Origin: CAYMUL01 sp964393605
GTDB lineage: Bacteria > Bacteroidota > Ignavibacteria > Ignavibacteriales > Ignavibacteriaceae
Assembly: GCA_964393605.1 (NCBI GenBank)
Contig: CAYMUL010000016.1
Location: 3,793-67,792 of the forward strand
Direction of reading: 5' to 3'
DNA length: 64,000 nucleotides
How positions within the stretch are numbered: position 1 is the stretch's first letter; each line of letters starts with the position of its first letter. A model generated the notes under the pieces. It was not told the origin of the DNA, ran no database searches, and worked only from the letters and a program-made list of their open reading frames with translations. A program made the translations under genes and the position numbers. Below are positions 52,145-61,225 of this stretch, piece after piece.

Positions 52145-53275
52145 ATGTCAACAGAAGAATTTCAGAAAAAATTTGGAATAATCGGACGCTCGAAAGAGAT
52201 GCGCGATCTTACCGATATTGTGCAACAAGTTGCAAATTCGGATATCTCGGTTTTACTATACGGCGAAAGCGGAGTCGGTAAAGAAGTATTTGCGCGTGCG
52301 ATTCATGGCTTTAGCAACCGCGCGGAGAAAAATCTTGTCAGCGTAAACTGCGGTGCCATTCCCGAAGGTATTCTTGAAAGTGAATTATTCGGACATAAAA
52401 AAGGGTCGTTCACCGGTGCGGTTGAATCGCGCAAAGGTTTTTTTGAAATTGCAGACGGCGGTACTCTCTTCCTCGATGAAATTGCCGAGATGCCTATAAC
52501 AACTCAAGTGAAACTTCTTCGCGCAATTGAAACAAAAGAATTTATGAAAGTCGGTGCGGAGACTTCAACAAACGTTGATATTAGAATTATCGCCGCAACA
52601 AATAAAAATTTACAAACGGAAGTTGACGCGAGAAGATTTAGAGAAGACCTGTACTTCAGACTTAAAGCCGTTACTCTTCACATTCCTCCATTGAGAAAAA
52701 GAAAACAGGATATTGATGAACTTATCGATTTTTTCATTGCTCAATTTTCGCAGGGAAAAGGAATTGAAATAACAAACGATGCGCGGGATTTCCTACGTAA
52801 TTATGCCTGGCCCGGCAACATCCGCGAATTGAGAAACACGCTCGAAACCGCAATAGCTCTGAACAGAAGCGAGGTTCTTGACATTCAACTTTTTGAAAAA
52901 CTTTTGAAGATCGATACAACTCCCGAAAACAAACTTTTGCCCGCAACCGTTTCGCAACCCGCAAATGAATTTGAAAAAGAATTCATTTACCGCGCTCTCT
53001 TCGAACTTAAAAAAGATATTTTGGAATTAAAAGATATCATCACCGATGATTTGAAAGAACGAAGAATTAATCATGATAACGGGAGACGACCACCGGAGTA
53101 CAATTTGAACGAAATGGAGAAGAAAACCATCATTTCCGCACTGGAAAGAACCGGCGGAAACCGGAAACTTTCTGCAAAACTTTTGGGCTTAAGCGAGCGA
53201 ACTCTTTACAGAAAAATGAACTCTCACAACATACTTGATTATGAGGTAAAGATTGAGAATGAACCGGGCTCTTAA
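52145..53275 (+). CDS. Sigma-54-dependent activator without receiver domain
   Basis: A 376-residue bacterial enhancer-binding protein. The AAA+ domain (residues ~10-240) has Walker A GESGVGKEVFARAIHG, the sigma-54-contacting loop as KKGSFTGAVESRKG (GSFTGA, where GAFTGA is usual) and Walker B GGTLFLDEI. The C-terminal Fis-type HTH (LSAKLLGLSERTLYRKM, ~residues 340-358) binds DNA. There is no N-terminal sensory domain, so activity is set by abundance or a partner. It heads, and overlaps, the LptE gene by ~17 bases from the chosen start. Confidence 0.93.
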   Translation: MSTEEFQKKFGIIGRSKEMRDLTDIVQQVANSDISVLLYGESGVGKEVFARAIHGFSNRAEKNLVSVNCGAIPEGILESELFGHKKGSFTGAVESRKGFFEIADGGTLFLDEIAEMPITTQVKLLRAIETKEFMKVGAETSTNVDIRIIAATNKNLQTEVDARRFREDLYFRLKAVTLHIPPLRKRKQDIDELIDFFIAQFSQGKGIEITNDARDFLRNYAWPGNIRELRNTLETAIALNRSEVLDIQLFEKLLKIDTTPENKLLPATVSQPANEFEKEFIYRALFELKKDILELKDIITDDLKERRINHDNGRRPPEYNLNEMEKKTIISALERTGGNRKLSAKLLGLSERTLYRKMNSHNILDYEVKIENEPGS

Positions 53276-53780
53276 ATCAATATTATTCTTTTCCATCTTA
53301 GCCGGAATGCTTATTTTTGCGGGCTGTTTTGGCTGTCCTTATTCTTTTACAGGGGCATCCGTTCCGGAACATCTTAAGACAGTTGCAATCCCTTTTGCAG
53401 AAGACAGAAGCGGATTTGGTGAGCCGGGGCTAAGAGAAAGTTTTACTCAAACTTTAATTCAAAAATTTATAGAAGATAATAATTTGCAGATCAGCGATCG
53501 TGCGAATGCGGATGCAATAATTGATTGTACAATAACTTCAATTAACAATGCGCCTGCCGCAGTGATTTCGGGTGAGAATGTCGCAACTATAAGATTAACC
53601 GTCTCGGTTCAAGTTGCGTACAGAGACCTCGTGAAAAAGAAAACTCTTTACGATCGACAGTTTTCTAATTACGGAGATTACGCCGCAAACAGCGGTATCG
53701 CCGGTAGAAATGAAGCGTTGACTTCTGCAATCGACAAGTTAACCGATGATATTTTGCTCGAAACTGTTTCGGGCTGGTAA
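53259..53780 (+). CDS. lptE: LPS-assembly lipoprotein LptE
   Basis: A ~173-residue lipoprotein with lipobox IFAGC (Cys near residue 23) followed by the GCPYSFTGASVPEHLKTVAI opening typical of Bacteroidota LptE, and a body of beta strands and helix pairs (ESFTQTLIQKFIEDNN). LptE plugs the LptD barrel that inserts LPS in the outer membrane. A TTG two codons earlier (53253) is a possible start, but ATG 53259 is preferred. Its place upstream of glycosyltransferases suits LPS biogenesis. Confidence 0.9.
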   Translation: MNRALKSILFFSILAGMLIFAGCFGCPYSFTGASVPEHLKTVAIPFAEDRSGFGEPGLRESFTQTLIQKFIEDNNLQISDRANADAIIDCTITSINNAPAAVISGENVATIRLTVSVQVAYRDLVKKKTLYDRQFSNYGDYAANSGIAGRNEALTSAIDKLTDDILLETVSGW

Positions 53781-53801
53781 TTTTTTAGGAGATTTTTTTT
53801 A

Positions 53802-55262
53802 ATGGATGACATAGTTTTAATATCGTATTTTTTATCCCTTTCCATTTTGTTCATATTTGGTTTGCACGGATTCATCATGATTTATTATTACAATAAATAT
53901 AAAGATGTTTCTCACAAACTCCCCGCCGAAGAAATGAGCGATCCTGTTGTTACAATTCAACTTCCACTTTTTAACGAGCAATATGTTGTGGAAAGATTAA
54001 TTGATGCTGTTTGCGAAATCGATTATCCGAAAGAAAAAATGGAAATACAAGTGCTGGATGATTCGACCGACGAAACCGTGAACATCACCGCCGCAAAAGT
54101 GGAAGAGAAACAGAAACTCGGGTTTAACATTCTTCATGTAAGAAGAGAATCGCGCGAAGGTTTCAAAGCCGGCGCATTAAAAGAAGGTATGAAATCCGCT
54201 ACCGGCGAGTTCATCGCAATTTTTGATGCAGACTTCGTACCGCAAAAAGATTTTCTTAAAAAGACTATTCCTTATTTTAAAAATGAAAAAATCGGAATGG
54301 TGCAAACACGATGGGAACATCTCAACGGCGATTATTCCATTCTCACAAAAGCACAAGCATTAGCTCTCGATGGTCATTTCGTCATCGAACAAAATGTTAG
54401 AAACAAAGCGGGTTTCTTTATCAACTTTAACGGCACGGGCGGAGTTTGGAGAAAAGCCGCAATTGAAGACGCAGGCAATTGGCACTCCGATACTTTAACC
54501 GAAGACCTTGATTTAAGCTACCGCGCACAGTTAAAAGGTTGGAAATTTATTTTCCTTCGTGATTTCATTTCTCCCGCAGAATTGCCTTCTGAAATTAATG
54601 CACTGAAAGCTCAACAGTTCCGCTGGACAAAAGGCGCAATTGAAACAGCAAAGAAAATTTTGCCCGTTGTATTAAAATCAAAAATGCCAATCAAAGTAAA
54701 ACTACAGGCAATCTTCCATTTAACGAACAACATTGTTTTCCCATTTATACTTTTAGCGGCAATATTAAACGTGCCGCTCATCTACATTAAAAATAGCGGC
54801 TCGCATGAAGCATACTTTGCTATTCTTTCTTTATTCGTGCTTGCGTTCATCGGTTCGTTTTTGTTTTATCTTTATTCACAAAAAGATATTAGAGCGGATT
54901 GGAGAAAGAAGATCGTTCTCTTCCCCGTATTCATGGCGGGAAGCATGGGCTTTGCAGTGAATAACTCCCGCGCGGTTATTGAAGGTTTGCTCAGCAGAAA
55001 AAGTGAGTTCGTCCGCACGCCGAAATTCAAAATCGTTGATAACAAAGACAAGTGGGAAGAAAAAAAATATGTGAACCGCAAACTTGATTTCTCGGTGTAC
55101 ATCGAGGTTATGATGGCGGTTTATTGTTTCATCGGAATAATTTCTTCAATCTACTTTTTAGAGATTGCCGCGCTTCCGTTCCAGATTTTATTCTTCCTCG
55201 GATTTTCGTTCGTATCATATTTATCAATTAAACACGCATACTCAACGAATACGCAGAAGTGA
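53802..55262 (+). CDS. Processive-type glycosyltransferase family 2, cellulose synthase-like
   Basis: A 486-residue inner-membrane GT2. One N-terminal helix (residues ~6-28), then the GT-A domain with VTIQLPLFNEQYVVERLIDA, IFDADFVP (DxD), TEDLDLSYR (TED) and the product-binding QQFRW, followed by three or four helices (HLTNNIVFPFILLAAIL onward). The motif set D, DxD, TED, QxxRW defines the cellulose/hyaluronan-synthase group. Polymer unknown; beta-mannan or glucan is possible. Stop overlaps the TPR gene by 4 bases. Confidence 0.92.
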   Translation: MDDIVLISYFLSLSILFIFGLHGFIMIYYYNKYKDVSHKLPAEEMSDPVVTIQLPLFNEQYVVERLIDAVCEIDYPKEKMEIQVLDDSTDETVNITAAKVEEKQKLGFNILHVRRESREGFKAGALKEGMKSATGEFIAIFDADFVPQKDFLKKTIPYFKNEKIGMVQTRWEHLNGDYSILTKAQALALDGHFVIEQNVRNKAGFFINFNGTGGVWRKAAIEDAGNWHSDTLTEDLDLSYRAQLKGWKFIFLRDFISPAELPSEINALKAQQFRWTKGAIETAKKILPVVLKSKMPIKVKLQAIFHLTNNIVFPFILLAAILNVPLIYIKNSGSHEAYFAILSLFVLAFIGSFLFYLYSQKDIRADWRKKIVLFPVFMAGSMGFAVNNSRAVIEGLLSRKSEFVRTPKFKIVDNKDKWEEKKYVNRKLDFSVYIEVMMAVYCFIGIISSIYFLEIAALPFQILFFLGFSFVSYLSIKHAYSTNTQK

Positions 55263-55942
55263 TTAAAACCGATAAACACAGCTTTGAGCAAAAGATCTCT
55301 TTGATCTATGAATACAACAAACGGTCTCCGTTGTTTGCGCGCAAAGCAAGTATCGAAATTGAAAACAATAACGTAGAATCTGCAATCGAAATTCTTAAAA
55401 ATAGTTTTAAAGAATTTCCAACTTATCCCGTTCCTTTTTTTATTTTAGGAAAAGCATACGCGCTTCTCGGAAAATATTTGGAAGCGGAAGAATCTTTCCG
55501 AAGAGGAAGCGAGCTAATCCAATCCCCCGAAACATTTCAACACTATTTAAACGAAATAGAAAATTTCAAGCGTAACCGGCTTGCATTTGCAATGAACACG
55601 CGCGCCGGATTAAAAGAAGATGAAGTGCGCCCCGCAATTATTCCGCAACTACAAATTGAAGAACCGCAACACGACAACCATCTTGAAGAATTAGCTCAAC
55701 GGCTTTCGTCTGCAAAAATTAAAAGACCTTCCGAATCGGATCAAGATTTTAGAATCAACCTCCCTGACGTTCCCGCCGCAGATGAGATTAACATTGCATC
55801 GGATACGCTTGCAAGTATTTACGAATCGCAAAATCAATTTGACGAAGCGATTAAAGTTTATGAAAAGTTGATTCAAAAAAATCCTTCGAAGTCAGACGAA
55901 TACATCATGAAGATTAAAGTTCTTTCGGAAAAAATTTCTTAA
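55259..55942 (+). CDS. Tetratricopeptide-repeat protein
   Basis: A 227-residue protein with TPR-type helices (ESAIEILKNSFKEFPTYPVP, YLEAEESFRRGSELI) in the first 110 residues, a flexible middle, and a last TPR (IYESQNQFDEAIKVYEKLIQ). No signal peptide or membrane segment. GTG start coupled to the GT2 stop in GTGA, so probably an accessory factor of that synthase. Start supported by coupling only. Confidence 0.82.
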   Translation: MIKTDKHSFEQKISLIYEYNKRSPLFARKASIEIENNNVESAIEILKNSFKEFPTYPVPFFILGKAYALLGKYLEAEESFRRGSELIQSPETFQHYLNEIENFKRNRLAFAMNTRAGLKEDEVRPAIIPQLQIEEPQHDNHLEELAQRLSSAKIKRPSESDQDFRINLPDVPAADEINIASDTLASIYESQNQFDEAIKVYEKLIQKNPSKSDEYIMKIKVLSEKIS

Positions 55943-55954
55943 GTCGGCAGCGGC

Positions 55955-56566
55955 TTGTTTAATTCTCAATCAAAAAAAGTAAAAGAAAAATTTTATCTCT
56001 CGCCGGTTCAAACCGTTGCACAAAATTTATTGGGAAAGTTGTTTGTGAAAAAATCCGGCAATAAAATTATTTCGGGGATGATTGTTGAAACAGAAGCATA
56101 CGATTCGCAACACGATGCCGCATCTCATTCATACAAAGGAATTAACGGGCGTAATAAAATTATGTTTGAAAGTGGCGGACACTTATACATATATTTGATT
56201 TATGGTATTCATTACTGTGCAAATGTTGTTACCGGCAAAAATGGAACCGGCGCGGCAGTCTTGTTGCGCGCGGTCGAACCGATTGATGGAGCCGAATTGA
56301 TGTCGAAAAACAGATTCGGAAAAAAATCTTTTTCGGAGAAGGAAAAATTTAATCTTACTTCGGGACCGGCAAAACTTTGCGAAGCATTCGCGTTGAATTC
56401 AATTCACAACGGTTTCAATCTTACCGGTGAGGATATTTTTATTTGCGATTTTAAAAAATTTCGTAAAGCTGAGATTACTTGTTCTCAACGCATCGGAATT
56501 TCTAAATCGAAAGAATTAATGTGGCGATATTTTGTAAAAGATAATCCCTTCGTATCAAAGCCATGA
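55955..56566 (+). CDS. mpg: DNA-3-methyladenine glycosylase (AAG family)
   Basis: A 203-residue base-excision enzyme that removes 3-methyladenine and other alkylated purines. The conserved block around MIVETEAYDSQHDAASHSY (general-base Glu) and RNKIMFESGGHLYIYLIYG is intact, as are LLRAVEP and GPAKLCEAF. The start is TTG at 55955 with no clear ribosome site; the next Met is inside the domain. Located between a TPR gene and a GT9 gene; a 4-base overlap with the latter suggests co-transcription. Confidence 0.92.
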   Translation: MFNSQSKKVKEKFYLSPVQTVAQNLLGKLFVKKSGNKIISGMIVETEAYDSQHDAASHSYKGINGRNKIMFESGGHLYIYLIYGIHYCANVVTGKNGTGAAVLLRAVEPIDGAELMSKNRFGKKSFSEKEKFNLTSGPAKLCEAFALNSIHNGFNLTGEDIFICDFKKFRKAEITCSQRIGISKSKELMWRYFVKDNPFVSKP

Positions 56567-57591
56567 TTACACCTAAAAATCTTTTACTTGTTCGAACGGA
56601 CAGAATTGGCGATGTAGTTTTATCTCTTCCTCTTGCGGAAGTGATAAAGAAAAAATATCCCGATTGTAAAATCACTTTTCTTTTGCGCGAATACACACGC
56701 TCGCTTGCATCGTTTAATCCATTCATTGATGAGATAATGATTTACAACCCGGAGGAAAATAATACTGCGCAACTGAAAATTTTGAATGAGTTAAAAAGTA
56801 AATATTTTGATACAGCCGTAATTATTAATCCCTCCTTTCAAATTGCACGATTGATTAAAAGAGCAAAAATAAAAAATCGTATCGGCTCCGGTTATCGATG
56901 GTTCTCCTTTCTTTTCAATCATAAAATTTATCAACACAGAAAATATGGAACGAGACATGAACTCGATTTGAACATCGACATGCTTCAAAAGATTGGGATT
57001 TCTGCGCAACTTGAAAAGGGAAACGTAAATTTTTATCTCGGCTTTTCGAATAACGCAAAAGAAAAGATTGACAACATCATTTCTACGGAGATAAAAAATA
57101 GAGGAAAGAAATTTATTGTCGTGCATCCCGGTAGCGGCGGAAGTGCTGTTGATCTTCCAATTATTAAAATGAAACTTCTCGTTCAACTTTTGCATGAAAA
57201 ATTTGATCACGATATTTTTCTCACCGGTTCAAATTCAGAAAAAGAACTTTGTGAAAATTTCAAGTTGAATGAGAGAACGCACAACATTGCCGGCACGTTA
57301 AATTTGGAAGAGATGATTTCGTTAATCGCGCAATCGGATTTTTTCATTTCAAACTCAACGGGACCGTTGCATGTTGCCGCGGCACTCGGGAAAAAGACGA
57401 TTTCTTTCTTCCCCAAAATTCCAGCATGTTCATCGGTTCGCTGGGGCGCATATTCGAAAGAAAGTCTTATTTTCACGCCGTCGCTTTCGTGTAATAATTG
57501 TACACGGGAACAGTGCGAACGTTTGGATTGTATGAACAGCATCGATCCGCGAATAGTGATCGAAAAAATTTTATTGTTTATTAAAAATTGA
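56563..57591 (+). CDS. Glycosyltransferase family 9 (heptosyltransferase-like)
   Basis: Fourth GT9 of the window, 342 residues. NLLLVRTDRIGDVVLSLPLA (N-domain), IVVHPGSGGSAVDLP (C-domain) and FFISNSTGPLHVAAALGKKT (donor site) are typical, and the C-terminus has the cysteine group CNNCTREQCERLDC. Probably adds a heptose-like sugar to LPS core. It begins in an ATGA overlap with mpg. Confidence 0.91.
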   Translation: MITPKNLLLVRTDRIGDVVLSLPLAEVIKKKYPDCKITFLLREYTRSLASFNPFIDEIMIYNPEENNTAQLKILNELKSKYFDTAVIINPSFQIARLIKRAKIKNRIGSGYRWFSFLFNHKIYQHRKYGTRHELDLNIDMLQKIGISAQLEKGNVNFYLGFSNNAKEKIDNIISTEIKNRGKKFIVVHPGSGGSAVDLPIIKMKLLVQLLHEKFDHDIFLTGSNSEKELCENFKLNERTHNIAGTLNLEEMISLIAQSDFFISNSTGPLHVAAALGKKTISFFPKIPACSSVRWGAYSKESLIFTPSLSCNNCTREQCERLDCMNSIDPRIVIEKILLFIKN

Positions 57592-57611
57592 AAATGTAAT
57601 CGGAGAGCTTT

Positions 57612-58406
57612 ATGCTTTATAATTTTAGAAAATATTTTTTTACCGCAACAATTGTACTTTGCTTTTTCTCAATCTCTCTTTCACAAAAAGGAGATGATTT
57701 TAGAAAACTTGAGAACAAAGCATTTGTTGTGGGTGAAAAACTTACGTTCGACGTGAAGTATGGTTTCGTTACTGCGGGAGTAGCGGTGATGCACATTCCA
57801 AAGATGAAAAGAATTTCCGGGCGCGATGCATTTCACATAACTTTTGAAGTTAATTCTCTTTCGAGTTTCGATTGGGTGTACAAAGTCCGCGATCGTTATG
57901 AAACTTATGTTGATAAAGAAGGTTTGTTCCCATGGCGATTTGAACAACACATTAGAGAAGGAACGTTCTCGCGTGATTTCTCTGCGTTCTTTGACCAACG
58001 ACGCGGCAAAGCTAAAACCAGCGAAGGCGAATATCAAATTCCTAAATATGTGAACGATATTGTTTCTGCATTTTATCTCGCACGCACTTTTGATTACTCA
58101 AAAATGAAAGTTGGTGATTTTGTTAATCTTAAAAATTTTTATAAAAATAAAGTTTATGATCTTGACGTAAAATATCTTGGCAAAGAAAGAGTAACCGTTC
58201 CTGCGGGAACGTTTGATTGCATTATGGTTGAGCCGCTTGTGCTTGAAGGTGGTTTGTTTAAGAACGAAGGTACTATTGTCATCTGGCTTTCGGATGACGT
58301 TTTGAAAATTCCGGTGCGCGTTAAAACGAAAGTTGTTATCGGTTCTATCGATGCAGACCTCGTTAAGTATGAAGGATTAGCCGGCGATCTGAAAGCGAAA
58401 AAATAA
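57612..58406 (+). CDS. DUF3108-domain protein, exported
   Basis: A 264-residue protein with a signal peptide (residues 1-25, FFSISLSQ) and a DUF3108 beta-rich domain (FVVGEKLTFDVKYGFVTAGV, DRYETYVDKEGLFPWRFEQH, VTVPAGTFDCIMVEP). DUF3108 proteins are periplasmic and of unknown function, often near envelope genes as here. The ATG has GGAGAGCTTT before it. Two bases separate it from the CPBP protease gene. Confidence 0.88.
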   Translation: MLYNFRKYFFTATIVLCFFSISLSQKGDDFRKLENKAFVVGEKLTFDVKYGFVTAGVAVMHIPKMKRISGRDAFHITFEVNSLSSFDWVYKVRDRYETYVDKEGLFPWRFEQHIREGTFSRDFSAFFDQRRGKAKTSEGEYQIPKYVNDIVSAFYLARTFDYSKMKVGDFVNLKNFYKNKVYDLDVKYLGKERVTVPAGTFDCIMVEPLVLEGGLFKNEGTIVIWLSDDVLKIPVRVKTKVVIGSIDADLVKYEGLAGDLKAKK

Positions 58407-58408
58407 TT

Positions 58409-59389
58409 ATGGATAATTTCGATCAACAACCAAAAGAAGATGAATTAAATTCGGACGAACAAAATGTTCAAGAATCTTCATCATCATTAAAGCCAAGAAT
58501 AACGCCGGTGAGAGCAGGGTTGCTCGGTTTGGGAGGAGGATTTTTTCTTTACCAAATTTTCGGCGGAATGTTATCGCTTGCAATTTTCGGAGTGAATCTT
58601 GAAGATGCCCCGCAAACTCCTTTTCGCCTGATGCAAATTGCTTCTCAAATACTTTTCATACTTTTGCCTGCGCTCATCTTTTCAAAATTGATTTATGAAG
58701 ATGTAACAACCGTAATTCGTTTTCGATTCCCGACTTTAAAAGAAATCGGAATTTTTCTAATCGGAATTCTACTCCTCACTTCATTACTTCAAGAATTTTT
58801 AAATCTTCAAAATTTTTACTTTGAACAATTAGCATCAAGTTCATCGTTAATAAAATCTTTGAAAGATTGGTTCGATTCGATAAACAAAATGCTCGAAGGT
58901 GCTTACGGCAAATTGCTCGCGGTGAATAATTTTGCCGATGGTTTTCTCGTCGTTATAGTAATTGCAGTTACTCCCGCAATTTGCGAAGAAATAATGTTCC
59001 GCGGTTTTATACAAACAAGTTTTGAATTGAAGTGGAACAAATTCGGCGGCGCACTTGTAACTGCAATTTTTTTCGGAGTATATCATTTCAATCCTTACGC
59101 ACTTTTTCCGTTAATCATTCTCGGATTGTATTTCGGTTATGCGGCATACAAATCGAATTCTATTTTCGTGCCGATGGTTCTTCACTTCGTAAATAATTTT
59201 GCGGCGGTGATGATGTTTTTTATTTTGGGCGATAGTGAATTGCTTCAGAACAAAGTTATTCCCGCAGAAGAAATCGGACGAAGCTGGCTAAGTTTCGGAT
59301 TTCAAAGTGTGTTGTTTTTGGTTTTGATATTCTTTATAAATCGCTATTACAAAAACAAAGAAAAGGTGAACGATGCCGTACTGTCCTAA
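58409..59389 (+). CDS. CPBP family intramembrane metalloprotease
   Basis: A 326-residue membrane protein with about eight helices. The catalytic motifs CEEIMFRGFIQTS (EE), FGVYHFNPYALFP (H) and LHFVNNFAA (H) are complete, as in CaaX-protease/bacteriocin-processing (Abi) enzymes. The acidic N-terminus (DEQNVQESSSS) is cytosolic. Substrate unknown. Overlaps the DUF2007 gene by 17 bases. Confidence 0.9.
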   Translation: MDNFDQQPKEDELNSDEQNVQESSSSLKPRITPVRAGLLGLGGGFFLYQIFGGMLSLAIFGVNLEDAPQTPFRLMQIASQILFILLPALIFSKLIYEDVTTVIRFRFPTLKEIGIFLIGILLLTSLLQEFLNLQNFYFEQLASSSSLIKSLKDWFDSINKMLEGAYGKLLAVNNFADGFLVVIVIAVTPAICEEIMFRGFIQTSFELKWNKFGGALVTAIFFGVYHFNPYALFPLIILGLYFGYAAYKSNSIFVPMVLHFVNNFAAVMMFFILGDSELLQNKVIPAEEIGRSWLSFGFQSVLFLVLIFFINRYYKNKEKVNDAVLS

Positions 59390-59714
59390 CTGCAAATCAG
59401 AATATGTTGATGGAGTAGAAGTTTGCGCAGATTGCGAAACGCCGCTCGTCGATACTCTTCCGGAAAAGAGACATTTTAGCGAAGAAGATTTTTCTTTACT
59501 CTTCACTTGCAATTACGAATATGAAGCCGAGCTAATCAAAAATGCGCTGGAAAGCGGTGGTATCGAAGCTCATATTTTAATTCAAAAAGATAGCAGTTTT
59601 CCCGCGCCGGGAAATCTTGGTATCATTAAAGTTTTTGTGAAGAAAGAGGAGTTGCAATCTGCACAAGATTATCTTCTCGATGTTAATTTGAATAAAGGAA
59701 TAATAGAAGAATAG
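59373..59714 (+). CDS. Zinc-ribbon and DUF2007 domain protein
   Basis: A 113-residue protein. Residues 1-25 form a zinc ribbon with two CxxC knuckles (YCPNCKSEYVDGVEVCADCE) and residues ~45-105 a DUF2007 putative signal-transducing domain (LLFTCNYEYEAELIKNALES, GNLGIIKVFVKKEELQSAQD). The group is thought to regulate by protein contacts; evidence in the sequence for a target is lacking. Last gene of the envelope operon. Confidence 0.87.
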   Translation: MPYCPNCKSEYVDGVEVCADCETPLVDTLPEKRHFSEEDFSLLFTCNYEYEAELIKNALESGGIEAHILIQKDSSFPAPGNLGIIKVFVKKEELQSAQDYLLDVNLNKGIIEE

Positions 59715-59736
59715 ATTCGGAAGGACTCTAAATATA

Positions 59737-59751
59737 TGACCGCTCATTCAT
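59737..59751. promoter_or_regulatory. Candidate TetR operator, distal copy
   Basis: TGACCGCTCATTCAT lies 6 bases beyond the TetR gene's stop and matches 11 of 15 bases of TGGTCGTTCGTTCAT at 60350-60364, just upstream of the TetR start. Such sites are typical of the family. Inferred only. Confidence 0.3.
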
Positions 59752-59757
59752 GTTGGG

Positions 59758-60339
59758 TTATTTATAGAGTTTTTTGAAAAAGATTTCTTCAAGATTCAAA
59801 AGCGGTTGTGGGTTTCGGGATGATTTCATTCTTGTTAACGCACCTTGAATTGAATTCAATGTAAAATCTGCCAAAGAAGTAACATCCGAATCTTCTATTT
59901 CGCCGAGAAAGAGTGAATCTGTCAATGCTTGTTCAATGATATTCTTTGCACCTGTAAATGATTCTTCTGCATAAAAAGCGATTTTCTCATTTATATCGCC
60001 CAGTTCCTGCGCAAAATTCCCTGTCATGCAACCGCGTGTAAAGTTTAATTCTTTACCGTAGTGCAAAACAAGGTGATTGAAAAATCGGCGAAATCTTTCT
60101 GCCGGCGTATAATTTGCATCGAGAAGAAAGTGTGTCAGATATCCGTGCCATTTTAGGGAATAGTAGCGGATCATCTCCACAGCAAAATCTTCTTTTCCTT
60201 TGAAATAATTGTAGAACGAGCCCTTCAAAATTCCGGCTGATTCGCAAATATCTTTAATGCTCACATTATTGTAACCGTAAAGATAAAATAGATCGTAACT
60301 CTTTTCGAGCAATTCCTCTTTTGATGTTTTACTTTTCAT
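59758..60339 (-). CDS. TetR/AcrR family transcriptional regulator
   Basis: A 193-residue repressor. The N-terminal HTH (residues ~8-52) reads DLFYLYGYNNVSIKDICESA, GILKGSFYNYFKGKEDFAVE, typical of TetR. The C-terminal ligand-binding/dimer domain contains NFTRGCMTGNFAQELGD, resembling the YcdC/AcrR-like group that has a conserved Cys. It is divergent from a META lipoprotein gene, which is a likely target along with itself. Ligand unknown. Confidence 0.93.
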   Translation of the reverse strand: MKSKTSKEELLEKSYDLFYLYGYNNVSIKDICESAGILKGSFYNYFKGKEDFAVEMIRYYSLKWHGYLTHFLLDANYTPAERFRRFFNHLVLHYGKELNFTRGCMTGNFAQELGDINEKIAFYAEESFTGAKNIIEQALTDSLFLGEIEDSDVTSLADFTLNSIQGALTRMKSSRNPQPLLNLEEIFFKKLYK

Positions 60340-60349
60340 ACTTTATAAA

Positions 60350-60364
60350 TGGTCGTTCGTTCAT
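60350..60364. promoter_or_regulatory. Candidate TetR operator, proximal copy
   Basis: TGGTCGTTCGTTCAT in the 69-base divergent spacer between the TetR gene and the META lipoprotein gene. It matches the other candidate (59737-59751) at 11 of 15 positions. Confidence 0.35.
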
Positions 60365-60408
60365 ATTCTTAAAATTTTGTTATTCAAAAATAGAAATTAA
60401 TATTCGAT

Positions 60409-60822
60409 ATGAAAAAATATTTTTTTGTTATAATTCTCTTTGTTGCCGGATGCAGTTCCCACGAACAATTGGACAAAGAAACTTTTGATTCTTTAATTCA
60501 AAATCGGTGGGCAATAAATTCGATGAATGGAAAAATTTTTGAAACTCGCTCACCGATTTATTTTAGAATAAATGCAGATAGCTCGGTAAGTGGTTTTGCT
60601 GGTTGCAACAATTTTTGGAGTTCTGCTAAAATTGAAAAACAGAAAATTGCATTCACAAAAATTGGAACGACAAGAATGTACTGCGATGATATGTCCGCAG
60701 AAGAACAATTCCTTTCGCTGCTTCAAAATAAATTTGAGTGGCGAATCATCGGGGACTCACTATTTTTTTTCATCGATGCGAAAGAGAAACTCAAATTCAC
60801 CAAACTGCATTTTGTGGATTAA
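60409..60822 (+). CDS. META-domain lipoprotein (HslJ-like)
   Basis: A 137-residue lipoprotein with lipobox VAGC (Cys15). The META domain follows: RWAINSMNGKIFE, VSGFAGCNNFWSS (the signature G-GCNN), TKIGTTRMYCDD and a C-terminal strand. Such proteins are related to HslJ and are involved in stress or antibiotic tolerance in some species. It diverges from the TetR gene, which may control it. Confidence 0.9.
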   Translation: MKKYFFVIILFVAGCSSHEQLDKETFDSLIQNRWAINSMNGKIFETRSPIYFRINADSSVSGFAGCNNFWSSAKIEKQKIAFTKIGTTRMYCDDMSAEEQFLSLLQNKFEWRIIGDSLFFFIDAKEKLKFTKLHFVD

Positions 60823-61225
60823 TATTTTTTCAATCAATCTTGAGTAAAAATTTATAAAGAAGTTTTGGCTTTAGTAATAACGATATAATTTCAAATTCGC
60901 GCCAACACTACGCACTAATACAATCCGTATGCTCTTCACTTTTTTTTGTCTCTATTTTTTTTATCGATCTATCCGGAAAAAAATAGTACCGAAAAAATAT
61001 TCCGTTACTAAAGTGATTTTGATTTCTGTTGTCTAAATTTTTTTTACAAATCCATTGGATGTTCCATATTTTATTCAATGCACGAGTGCGAATGCTGACG
61101 TCCGAAACCTTTTGGCACAATATTAGCTTGCAAAAAATAAATTTGGTTGGGATAAAACTTTATTCTTATCTTTCTCACAACAAATAATAGAAATTGAAAA
61201 CGGGGTAACTCCCCCGCGAAAGAAG
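60823..61225. other. Region upstream of the integron integrase
   Basis: About 400 bases with no credible gene. At 61100-61115 GTCCGAAACCTTTTGG matches the end of the attC-like site at the window's right end (63986-64000) with one mismatch in the first 15 bases, which hints at a relic recombination site. At 61201-61216 CGGGG and CCCCG can pair just before the integrase ribosome-binding site. No complete attI or attC is seen. Confidence 0.5.
61201..61216 (+). promoter_or_regulatory. Small hairpin upstream of the integrase start
   Basis: CGGGG TAACTC CCCCG stands out as GC-rich against its A/T-rich surroundings and lies 9 bases before the start codon, with AAAGAAG (ribosome site) just after. 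It could regulate translation of the integrase (inference). Confidence 0.35.
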
